From positions 83,221-118,837 of the forward strand of contig JAUHYC010000007.1 of assembly GCA_030426685.1 (NCBI GenBank): 35,617 bases of DNA. The letters are read 5' to 3'. This stretch comes from Alphaproteobacteria bacterium. Lineage in GTDB: Bacteria > Pseudomonadota > Alphaproteobacteria > Rhodobacterales > Rhodobacteraceae. Shown here one piece after another: positions 27,619 through 34,498 of the stretch. Made by a program: the position numbers and the translations under genes. The notes under the pieces are model-generated. The model was not told the origin of the DNA. It did no database searches and saw only the letters and a list, made by a program, of their open reading frames with translations. The number at the start of each line of letters is the position of its first letter. Positions within the stretch are counted from its first letter, which is position 1.

Positions 27619-28111
27619 CTTCGGCGCAGCGCTGGTGTTGCTGATACTGTTGAATGCGGGCAGGCTGGCGGCGTCGCCTGTTTTTGGCGCTCTTGGTGAT
27701 GCCGAACTGCGTGGCCAGGCCACATATCGATTTCTGGGCCTGCCACTGTATGACGCGCAACTGTTCACGCCAGGAGGGGCGCCACTGGATTGGAACCGGG
27801 ACTTTGGGCTCGAACTGCGCTATCGCCACAACCTGACCAAAAAAGCACTGGTTAGTTCCTCTATGGACGAGATGGAGCGGATTGGGCGCGCGGCGCCCGT
27901 CCGCGATCAGTTTGAGGCCTGTTTCAGATCAGTCAGAAAGGGGGACCGGTATCTGGCGGTTTCACAGGGTCCGAACAGAGTTGGCTTCTGGCTCAATGGG
28001 CAGAAGACCTGCACAATGTCCTATCCGGGTATCAAACGCAGCTTCATGTCGATCTTTCTGGGGGAAAACACCCGGTCCGCTGCGTTTACGCAGGCGTTAC
28101 GAGGGAACTGA
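27575..28111 (+). CDS. Chalcone isomerase-like family protein, exported
   Basis: A 178-residue protein with an N-terminal hydrophobic signal or anchor (about 10-34) and a domain of the chalcone isomerase-like fold: GDAELRGQATYRFLGLPLYDAQLFTPGG, then LELRYRHNLTKKALVSSSMDEMERIG and, near the end, FWLNGQKTCTMSYPGIKRSFMSIFLGENT. Bacterial members are not true chalcone isomerases; they are thought to bind fatty acyl groups. ATG at 27575 is supported by GGAG six bases upstream and by loss of homology further upstream. It overlaps the flavoprotein gene by 44 bases and its TGA overlaps the next ATG by one base (TGATG). Likely periplasmic or membrane-associated helper in lipid modification. Confidence 0.88.
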   Translation: MAFLRTPLPFLYRLNFGAALVLLILLNAGRLAASPVFGALGDAELRGQATYRFLGLPLYDAQLFTPGGAPLDWNRDFGLELRYRHNLTKKALVSSSMDEMERIGRAAPVRDQFEACFRSVRKGDRYLAVSQGPNRVGFWLNGQKTCTMSYPGIKRSFMSIFLGENTRSAAFTQALRGN

Positions 28112-29334
28112 TGCAGTATCCGCGTGTCAGCCTCTATGCGCTGATGCTTGCTGCGGCGGGTATCCCGCTTTACATCCACCTGCCGCGTTTTGCCGCTGTC
28201 AATCTGGGCATCGGGCTGGGGGTGATCGGGACCGTGCTGCTGCTGGTTCGTCTGATCGATCTGGTGCAGGACCCATTGATCGGCTGGGCAATTGATCGCT
28301 GGCCCGGTGGGCAGATTGTATTTGCTGCAATCGCGGCGCTTGGACTTGCCGTTGGGTTTCCCCTGCTCTTCGGCCTGCCACAGGGGGCCAGTATCGCCTT
28401 ATTAGTCTCGATTCTTGTCCTTTTGTTCTCCGCTTATAGCCTCGGGACGATCCTGCTCTATGGCCGCAGCGCGACGCTTGCCAAACGAGCAACTCCGAAA
28501 GAGCTGATGACTTTGGCAGCATACCGAGAGGGCGGGCAGCTGGCCGGAGTAGTGATCGCCGCCGCCGCACCTGCCCTGTTTGTCGCGGCGGGGGCCGGGG
28601 CGCAGGGGTATCCGGCATTTGGTCTGTTTCTCGGGATGCTGGCAGTTGTGACGCTGGCCTCGACGCTACCAATCTGGCGCAGAACGCCGATCACCGGGCA
28701 GGGTCTGTCTTTTGCTGGGCTTGGACAGGCCGGAGCGCTGCGGCTGCTCGCGCTCGCCTTGGTAAACAGCCTTCCCGTGGCCATCACCTCGACCCTGTTT
28801 CTGTTCTTTGTCGAAGACCGGTTGCAACTGCCGGGCAAGGCCGGGCCGCTGCTGATCCTGTTCTTTCTCAGCGCCGGGGCCAGCGTGCCGCTCTGGGCAG
28901 GGCTCAGCAACCGGATTGGCCCGAAACAGACTCTTATGATCGCGATGCCACTGGCGATTATTGGGTTCATCGGCGCCGCCCTACTTGAACCCGGGAATCT
29001 GGCTGGTTTCGCCGCCATCTGCCTCACTTCGGGGGCTGCGTTGGGGGCGGATATGGTGGTGTTACCTGCCATGTTCTCGGTCGTCCTGACGCGCGCTGGG
29101 CTAAACGCCGCGGCCGCATTTGGCATCTGGTCATTCGCGGGCAAACTGGCGCTTGCGCTGGCCGCTTTCTTCACTTTGCCGCTGCTGGAACGCAGCGGCT
29201 TCACTCCGGGGCAAAGCAATTCGATACACGCGTTGAATACACTCAACCTCGCCTATGCGGTGCTTCCCTGCATTCTCAAACTCGGCGCGTTCGGGATGGT
29301 TCTGACACTGCCGACAAAGGTCTCTGCCCAATGA
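28111..29334 (+). CDS. MFS transporter, GPH-like
   Basis: A 407-residue membrane protein with about twelve hydrophobic helices. The early RLIDLVQDPLIGWAIDRWPGG matches the glycoside-pentoside-hexuronide cation symporter (MFS_2) motif R-x-x-D-x-x-x-D-P-x-x-G-x-x-x-D. The mid-protein loop and second-half motif LSNRIGPKQTLM are also present. GAGGGA lies just before ATG 28111; the gene is coupled by a one-base overlap to the chalcone-isomerase-like gene and by ATGA to the DUF3833 gene. Within this cluster it more likely moves a lipid-related or stress compound than a sugar, but this is inference only. Confidence 0.9.
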   Translation: MQYPRVSLYALMLAAAGIPLYIHLPRFAAVNLGIGLGVIGTVLLLVRLIDLVQDPLIGWAIDRWPGGQIVFAAIAALGLAVGFPLLFGLPQGASIALLVSILVLLFSAYSLGTILLYGRSATLAKRATPKELMTLAAYREGGQLAGVVIAAAAPALFVAAGAGAQGYPAFGLFLGMLAVVTLASTLPIWRRTPITGQGLSFAGLGQAGALRLLALALVNSLPVAITSTLFLFFVEDRLQLPGKAGPLLILFFLSAGASVPLWAGLSNRIGPKQTLMIAMPLAIIGFIGAALLEPGNLAGFAAICLTSGAALGADMVVLPAMFSVVLTRAGLNAAAAFGIWSFAGKLALALAAFFTLPLLERSGFTPGQSNSIHALNTLNLAYAVLPCILKLGAFGMVLTLPTKVSAQ

Positions 29335-29915
29335 AACTTATCCTGCTTCTCTTGATCGGTGTCTTTGCGCTAATAGCTGCCAAGGACCGGTTCCTCAGTT
29401 TCCGATCACAAACCCCATCGGATTATTCCCAAACCGGACCTGCGTTTTCGCTTAAGGAAAACTTGAACGGAGAGATCCTGTCAGAAGGATTGATCTACGG
29501 CCCGAACGGCAAGATGACGAACAGCTTTGTCGCACGCATGGTGGGTGAATGGCAGGGCAATACCGGCACCTTGTCCGAGGTCTTTACCTATTCCAACGGC
29601 AAGCAGATGACCCGCAAATGGAATCTGTCATTGGGCTCCGGAAATACCTTTACCGCGACCGCAGATGACATCGTGGGTGAAGGCAAGGGGGTGATTTCGG
29701 GTTCGACCGTCAAACTAACCTACCGGATCACGCTGCCCGAAGAGGCCGGAGGGCATGAGTTGGACGTCATCGACTGGATGTATCTGACTGATAACGGCGC
29801 GATCATGAACCGGTCAGAGATGCGCAAATTCGGTCTCAAGGTCGCTGAACTGATCGCCACCATGCGACCGGTACCCGGAACCGAACCCAAGCCCAAACCA
29901 TTAGCACACCACTGA
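29331..29915 (+). CDS. DUF3833 family protein
   Basis: A 194-residue protein with an N-terminal signal or anchor (about 2-17, LILLLLIGVFALIAA) and a lipocalin-like beta-rich body. DUF3833 marks include FSLKENLNGEILSEGLIYGPNG, then the GEW strand VARMVGEWQG, LSEVFTYSNGKQMTRKW and a C-terminal DWMYLTDNGAIMNRSEMRKFG. It overlaps the MFS gene as ATGA and ends the operon. In other proteobacteria DUF3833 genes travel with the SDR, flavoprotein and cyclopropane fatty acid synthase-like genes of the ECF-controlled cluster; many are lipoproteins, but no lipobox Cys is seen here. Probable periplasmic lipid-binding protein. Confidence 0.88.
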   Translation: MKLILLLLIGVFALIAAKDRFLSFRSQTPSDYSQTGPAFSLKENLNGEILSEGLIYGPNGKMTNSFVARMVGEWQGNTGTLSEVFTYSNGKQMTRKWNLSLGSGNTFTATADDIVGEGKGVISGSTVKLTYRITLPEEAGGHELDVIDWMYLTDNGAIMNRSEMRKFGLKVAELIATMRPVPGTEPKPKPLAHH

Positions 29916-30109
29916 TGCCATCGCCTTTTAAAAGCAGATTTGCGGGATATCCGGCATAACTTACCTGCCGACCCAATTTCTATCGACACAGCAACTGCTC
30001 GCGTCTGATCAGGGTTCGAAATTCAGGCCGCGCCAGAGGCTCATTTTCACCTCGGAAACAGGTGATGCGCCCCATCCCTTCATTCCGGGTCACAGCACAA
30101 CTGCAAGTT

Positions 30110-30125
30110 TTGCAAGCGGTTGCAC
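30110..30125. promoter_or_regulatory. LacI-type operator upstream of the regulator gene
   Basis: TTGCAAGCGGTTGCAC matches the perfect palindrome found in the iolD/dehydrogenase gap at 14 of 16 positions and keeps the central CG typical of LacI-family sites. It lies 85 bases upstream of the regulator start and overlaps the likely -35 element, which suggests autorepression. Confidence 0.65.
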
Positions 30126-30149
30126 AATAGAGCGGAAGTGATTCATACT
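30120..30149 (+). promoter_or_regulatory. Candidate sigma-70 promoter of the LacI-family gene
   Basis: TTGCAC (30120-30125), an 18-base spacer, then CATACT (30144-30149). The -35 hexamer lies within the right half of the operator, so repressor binding would block polymerase. The 29916-30109 stretch before it shows no gene or clear terminator. Confidence 0.45.
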
Positions 30150-30210
30150 GTATCTGCTCATAAATGCAGGTAATAGGTCCGTTACATAGCTGGAGAAGGT
30201 CGGGCAGAAC

Positions 30211-31209
30211 ATGGCTGTCACGTTGAAAGAGGTTGCAGAACGCGCGGGTGTGTCCCGATCCGCGGTGTCACGCACTTTCACGGATGGCGCATCGGTTTCT
30301 GCCAAGATGCGCCGCAAGGTCGAGAAGGCCGCGCAGGAGTTGGGGTATAGTCCGAATGCGCTGGCGTCTTCGTTAACGACCGGGCGGACCAAGCTGATCG
30401 GGCTGGTCTCGAACAACTTCCACAACCCGATCTTTCTGGAAGTTTTTGACCTGTTCACCCGTGGCCTGCAGGACCGCGGCCTGCGCCCCCTGCTGGTCAA
30501 CCTGACGGATGAGGTCGATCCCGCAAATTCGGTACGGATGCTGCGCCAATATTCCGTCGACGGTGTGGTTGTTGCCTCATCCACATTGCCTCCGGGCTTT
30601 GCCAAAGCCTTTCGGGACGCAGGCGTACCGGTGGTGCACAGCTTTGGCCGGTCTTCCGCGTCACCCCAGGTTCACGTGGTCGGAATCGACAACGTGGAAT
30701 GCGGTCGCATGGCCGCGCGCGCACTGATGGAACGCGGCTATTCAAGGGTGGCATTCCTCGGCGGTCCCGAGGCCGCAACTTCGACGCAAGACCGGCATTC
30801 CGGTTTCATGTCCGAGATGGCGCTGCATCCCCGGATCAGCGTGACTTGCTCTTTCGCCGACGCCTATTCCTTCGATGCCGGACGGCGTGAGATGCTTCGC
30901 CTGCTCAAATCCAAACCCGCCGAGGCATATTTCTGCGGGGACGACGTGTTGTCCATCGGTGCGCTGTCGGCGATTCTGGATAGCGACCTGAATGTGCCCG
31001 ATGACATCGGGATCATCGGCCTGAACGACATGGAAATGGCACGGTGGGAAAATATTGACCTCACCACCATTCATCAGCCCATCCAACAGATCGTAAACTC
31101 ATCGATCGAGCTGATGGTTTCCACCCTGAACGAACCGGATCGCAATCCAGAGGCGCGGATATTTCCCTGTTCGGTGGTCGAGCGGGGCACCTTGCGCCCC
31201 GCCCCTTAG
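30211..31209 (+). CDS. LacI family transcriptional regulator (IolR-like)
   Basis: A 332-residue repressor. The DNA-binding helix-turn-helix is at 3-25 (TLKEVAERAGVSRSAVSRTF), followed by the hinge helix around NALASSLTTGRTKLIGLV, and a periplasmic-binding-protein-like sensor domain to the end (GIDNVECGRMAARALMERGYSRVAFLGG, FCGDDVLSIGAL, IGLNDMEMARW). It lies next to an inositol catabolism operon, and matching palindromes occur in its own promoter and in the operon's divergent control gap, so it probably represses the iol genes and itself until an inositol-derived inducer binds. AGAAGG lies upstream of ATG 30211 with a longish spacer. It is convergent with the dehydrogenase at 31212, two bases apart. 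Confidence 0.92.
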   Translation: MAVTLKEVAERAGVSRSAVSRTFTDGASVSAKMRRKVEKAAQELGYSPNALASSLTTGRTKLIGLVSNNFHNPIFLEVFDLFTRGLQDRGLRPLLVNLTDEVDPANSVRMLRQYSVDGVVVASSTLPPGFAKAFRDAGVPVVHSFGRSSASPQVHVVGIDNVECGRMAARALMERGYSRVAFLGGPEAATSTQDRHSGFMSEMALHPRISVTCSFADAYSFDAGRREMLRLLKSKPAEAYFCGDDVLSIGALSAILDSDLNVPDDIGIIGLNDMEMARWENIDLTTIHQPIQQIVNSSIELMVSTLNEPDRNPEARIFPCSVVERGTLRPAP

Positions 31210-31211
31210 GA

Positions 31212-32345
31212 TCAGCGGAACATCGGCGGGCGCGCATCCAACCAGGCCCCACCCTCTTTCGCCGAGGCCACAGCCGTGTGAACCGCCGCCATCGAACGCA
31301 CGCCGTCTGCCGCATTGGGCAACCCGTCGCGTGTTTCACCCGCGATAGCATCGGCCAGGTCGCAATAGATATTCGCCACCGCCAACGGGAAGCCTTCGGG
31401 ATGCGCGATCGCCACGCGGCTCAGACGCTGCGCGTCTTCGTGCAACCCACCCTCACCCTTTTCGATGATCTGGGTGCGGCCGCCAACAGGTGTATAGATC
31501 AACTGGTTGGGCTGTTCGGAGGTCCAGCGCAATCCGCCGGTTTCACCAAACACCTGAATGTCGAACCCGTGCTGGCGGCCAATTGCCACGGATGAGGTCC
31601 ACAGCCGGCCCACTGCGCCATTGGACATGCGGAAATTCACCATCGCATCGTCTTCCAGCTCCCTGCTGGCAATGGTCGATGCAAAATCCGCCGACAGGGT
31701 CGCGACCTCATCATCCGCGATGAACCCGGCCATATGCAGCGCATGAATGCCGCAATCGGCAAACTGCCCCGAGACTCCGGCCATTGCGGTATCATAACGC
31801 CAGCGGACCCTTGGGTTATCGGCATCTGTCGCGTCACCATGGTGGCCGTGGCTGAAATTGGTCACGACCAGACGGATCTTGCCGATCTCACCCGCGCGCA
31901 CCATCGCCCGCGCCTGACGCACCATCGGATAGGCAGAGTAGCAATAGTTGACCGCACAGATTTTACCCGACATCTCAGCGACTTTGACGATCTCCTCGCC
32001 CTCTTCCACCGTCATGGTCATCGGCTTTTCACAGAGTACGTTGAAGCCTGCCTCGAGGAACGCCTTGGTGATCTCGAAATGCGTGGCGTTCGGCGTCGCC
32101 ACCGTGACCAGATCGATGCGGTCATCACGCCCACGCTCACCTTCCAGCATTTCAGCCCAGTCGCCATAGGCACGGTCTGCGGCAATGCCAAGGCGCTGCG
32201 CGTATTCACGCCCGATATCGGGACGGTGATCCAACGCCCCGGCGGTGAATTCAAACCGCCCATCCGCCAGCGCCCCCAATCGGTGCGCCGGTCCGATCTG
32301 GCTGCCTTCTCCTCCACCGATCATGCCCCATTTCAGCTTGGTCAT
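31212..32345 (-). CDS. Gfo/Idh/MocA family oxidoreductase (second dehydrogenase of the iol operon)
   Basis: A 377-residue NAD(P)-dependent sugar or cyclitol dehydrogenase. The N-terminal Rossmann loop is GMIGGGEGSQIGPAHR (7-22), the lysine motif is CEKPMTMT, and the C-terminal domain carries the likely catalytic Asp/His pair in FADCGIHALHMAGF. It is more like the 370-390-residue clade with inositol/inosose-linked enzymes than canonical IolG (about 330). Last gene of the leftward operon, 13 bases after the IolE-like gene, with AAGGAGGG overlapping the preceding stop, so it is translationally linked. Probably oxidises an inositol isomer or a product such as scyllo-inositol; exact substrate unknown. 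Confidence 0.9.
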   Translation of the reverse strand: MTKLKWGMIGGGEGSQIGPAHRLGALADGRFEFTAGALDHRPDIGREYAQRLGIAADRAYGDWAEMLEGERGRDDRIDLVTVATPNATHFEITKAFLEAGFNVLCEKPMTMTVEEGEEIVKVAEMSGKICAVNYCYSAYPMVRQARAMVRAGEIGKIRLVVTNFSHGHHGDATDADNPRVRWRYDTAMAGVSGQFADCGIHALHMAGFIADDEVATLSADFASTIASRELEDDAMVNFRMSNGAVGRLWTSSVAIGRQHGFDIQVFGETGGLRWTSEQPNQLIYTPVGGRTQIIEKGEGGLHEDAQRLSRVAIAHPEGFPLAVANIYCDLADAIAGETRDGLPNAADGVRSMAAVHTAVASAKEGGAWLDARPPMFR

Positions 32346-32358
32346 GGTCTGGCCCTCC

Positions 32359-33252
32359 TTAACAGAAACCTATGGATTCAAGGTATTCGCGGTTCTTTCG
32401 CGCATCGCCGAGCGGATCCGGATCCAGCGTCGGATCGCAATCCTGCTCGACCGTACACCACCCCGTGTAACCCGCATCCAACAGAACCTGACGAACCGCA
32501 GGCAGGTCGACATCACCTTCGCCCAGATTACAGAAGATCCCCTGACCGCAAGCGTCATAGAACCCCGTGCGCTTGGCGATTACATCGGCTTTCACACTCG
32601 GTGAGATATCCTTGAAGTGCATGTATGAAATCCGACCGACATATCGTGTCATGAAATCAACCGGATCGAAGCCTGCATAAGAATGGTGACCGGTGTCAAA
32701 GCAGATCTTCAGCAGGCTTTCATCCACTTCTTCCAGCAGCCGGACAAGCTCGGGCTCGAAATCCATGAAACCGGCGGCATGGGCGTGAATGCCAACTGTT
32801 AGCCCATATTCCTCGGTACCAATCCGGGCGCTTTCGGCGATACGGTGGCGATAGGCGGTCCATTCAGACCTATCCATCTGTTCGGCTTCATCTGCGCGCC
32901 CAGCGGTTGGTGCCCGCCGCGGAGAGATCGCATCGATCAACACCAGATGCTCCGCTCCATGCGCTTTCAGGGCGCGGGCGGTGCGATGGGTGGCGTCCAG
33001 AACATCCGCCCACGCATTGGGGTCATGATAGTTGCGGAACACGACACCGCCGATCAATTCCAGATCATGCTCGGCCAGTGCGTCGGCCAAGATTGCCGGG
33101 TCTTCGGGCATGAACCCTACCGGGCCCAGTTCGATGCCCTTGTAACCCGCTTCAGCACAGTCGCTGAGAACGGATTTCCAGGGTGGATTGCGCGGGTCCT
33201 GCGCGAATTCCACGCCCCAGGAACAGGGCGCATTGCCAATTCTGATGCTCAT
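32359..33252 (-). CDS. iolE: Myo-inosose-2 dehydratase-like protein (IolE family)
   Basis: A 297-residue TIM-barrel protein that should remove water from scyllo-inosose to give the trihydroxycyclohexanedione which IolD then opens. It begins with the family hallmark IGNAPCSWGVEFAQDP. Likely metal ligands and active-site motifs follow: VGIHAHAAGF, CFDTGHHSYAGFD, MHFKDI and VEQDCDPT. The length matches IolE (about 300). The middle gene of the operon: 19 bases after the first dehydrogenase, 13 before the second. GGGGA precedes the ATG. A 2-keto-myo-inositol isomerase or other epimerase role is possible, but the adjacent iolD strongly favours IolE. Confidence 0.88.
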   Translation of the reverse strand: MSIRIGNAPCSWGVEFAQDPRNPPWKSVLSDCAEAGYKGIELGPVGFMPEDPAILADALAEHDLELIGGVVFRNYHDPNAWADVLDATHRTARALKAHGAEHLVLIDAISPRRAPTAGRADEAEQMDRSEWTAYRHRIAESARIGTEEYGLTVGIHAHAAGFMDFEPELVRLLEEVDESLLKICFDTGHHSYAGFDPVDFMTRYVGRISYMHFKDISPSVKADVIAKRTGFYDACGQGIFCNLGEGDVDLPAVRQVLLDAGYTGWCTVEQDCDPTLDPDPLGDARKNREYLESIGFC

Positions 33253-33271
33253 TTATTCTTGTCCCCGATGC

Positions 33272-34375
33272 TCAGAAATCGTTGATGTTTTTCCAACATT
33301 CATCCGACGACGACGCAAGCGCCGCCGCAATGACCCGGCTGACCTCGTGCCCGTCCCGGAAAGTTGGCCAGACCGGTTTGCGAGTTTCAATCGCGCGCAG
33401 GAAATCGCGTGCTTCGATGATGATCTGATCCTGATAGCCCGTGCCATGGCCGGGTCCCTGACAGAAGGGTTCATAATCCGGATGTGCGGGGCCGGTCAGG
33501 ATTTTGCGAAAGCCACGCTCAGATTCGGGGCCGTCCATGCGATAGAGCCACAAGGCGTTCTGATCCTCCTGATCAAAGCGAATCGCGCCCATTGTGCCGC
33601 TGATTTCATAGGCGTAGCCCATCTTGCGGCCCGTTGCGATGCGGCTGAAATACATCGCTCCCATCGCTCCGTTTTTGAACCGCACCATCATCTGGGCGTG
33701 GTCGTCATTGGTCACGTCACCACCTGGGCGCTGTTTGTGAACAGTCTCTACTTCGGCCATGACGCGGGTTATCGGCCCGATCAGGGCCAGCGCGGCGTTA
33801 ACCATATGCGGGGCCAGATCACCCATGGTACCGTTGGACATGCCCGTCGTGCGCCATGTTGCCGGGGCTTGCGGATCGGCATAGAAATCTTCTGTGTGCT
33901 CGCCACGGAACCAGGTTATGTCTCCGATCTCTCCATCGGCTATCAACTGACGGGCATGCTGGCTGGCTGGTGTGCGGATGTAGTTGAAGCCAACCATATT
34001 CGCGGCACCGGATTTTTCGGCAGCCGACACCATCGCAGCACCGTCTTCCATTGATGCGCCCAAAGGTTTTTCACACAGCACCGGCTTGCCCAGCGCAAAT
34101 GCGGCCAGCGCGATTTCACGATGGGTTTCCTGCGGCGTGGCGATGACGATCGCCTCGACCTTTGGGTCATTCACCAGCACATGCCAATCATCGGTCGCGC
34201 GGGCAAAACCATAGGCCTGCCGGTACCGTTCAGCACTTTCCGGCGTGGATGCACACACCATCTCAAGCCGTGGACGCAGAGTTGTGTTGAATACAGGCCC
34301 CACCGAGGACATGGCAACCGCATGCGCTTTGCCCATATATCCGCCACCAAGAATGCCAATGCCGATCTTTGCCAT
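33272..34375 (-). CDS. Gfo/Idh/MocA family oxidoreductase (inositol dehydrogenase-like, operon leader)
   Basis: A 367-residue dehydrogenase. Rossmann loop GILGGGYMGKAHAVAM at 7-22, lysine motif CEKPLGAS, then NYIRTPASQHARQLI, WRTTGMSNGTMGDLAPHMVNAAL with the probable catalytic Asp and His, and a C-terminal lid. It resembles the myo-inositol 2-dehydrogenase group but is longer than classic IolG. First gene of the leftward three-gene operon; GGGAGGG lies eight bases before ATG 34375. The LacI-type palindrome begins 32 bases upstream, well placed to block transcription. It probably supplies inosose to IolE. Confidence 0.9.
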   Translation of the reverse strand: MAKIGIGILGGGYMGKAHAVAMSSVGPVFNTTLRPRLEMVCASTPESAERYRQAYGFARATDDWHVLVNDPKVEAIVIATPQETHREIALAAFALGKPVLCEKPLGASMEDGAAMVSAAEKSGAANMVGFNYIRTPASQHARQLIADGEIGDITWFRGEHTEDFYADPQAPATWRTTGMSNGTMGDLAPHMVNAALALIGPITRVMAEVETVHKQRPGGDVTNDDHAQMMVRFKNGAMGAMYFSRIATGRKMGYAYEISGTMGAIRFDQEDQNALWLYRMDGPESERGFRKILTGPAHPDYEPFCQGPGHGTGYQDQIIIEARDFLRAIETRKPVWPTFRDGHEVSRVIAAALASSSDECWKNINDF

Positions 34376-34406
34376 TCCAGCGCCCTCCCGTTATTTTCGA
34401 AAACCA

Positions 34407-34422
34407 TTGCAACCGGTTGCAA
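34407..34422. promoter_or_regulatory. Perfect LacI-family operator palindrome
   Basis: TTGCAACCGGTTGCAA is a perfect 16-base palindrome with a central CG, the form used by LacI-family repressors. It lies in the 123-base gap between iolD (+) and the dehydrogenase-iolE-dehydrogenase operon (-), so one bound dimer could control both directions. A 14/16 match precedes the LacI-family gene nearby. Confidence 0.8.
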
Positions 34423-34445
34423 AACTTGTATCCTGAGATTAGAAA
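34417..34445 (+). promoter_or_regulatory. Candidate promoter of iolD
   Basis: TTGCAA (34417-34422), 17 bases, then TAGAAA (34440-34445). The -35 hexamer is the right half of the operator, as at the regulator's own promoter. The -10 match is moderate (4 of 6). Confidence 0.35.
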
Positions 34446-34498
34446 ACCCGCAAGCTGCATTCGGCATTGCGCCGCATTTTCGTAAGGAACCCGCAAGC

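Noticed and set aside
29916..30109. Gap between the DUF3833 gene and the regulator's promoter, checked for a small RNA, tRNA or terminator
   Set aside because: Only weak short repeats such as CTTTTAAAAG and CGGCA/TGCCG were seen; nothing strong enough to call.
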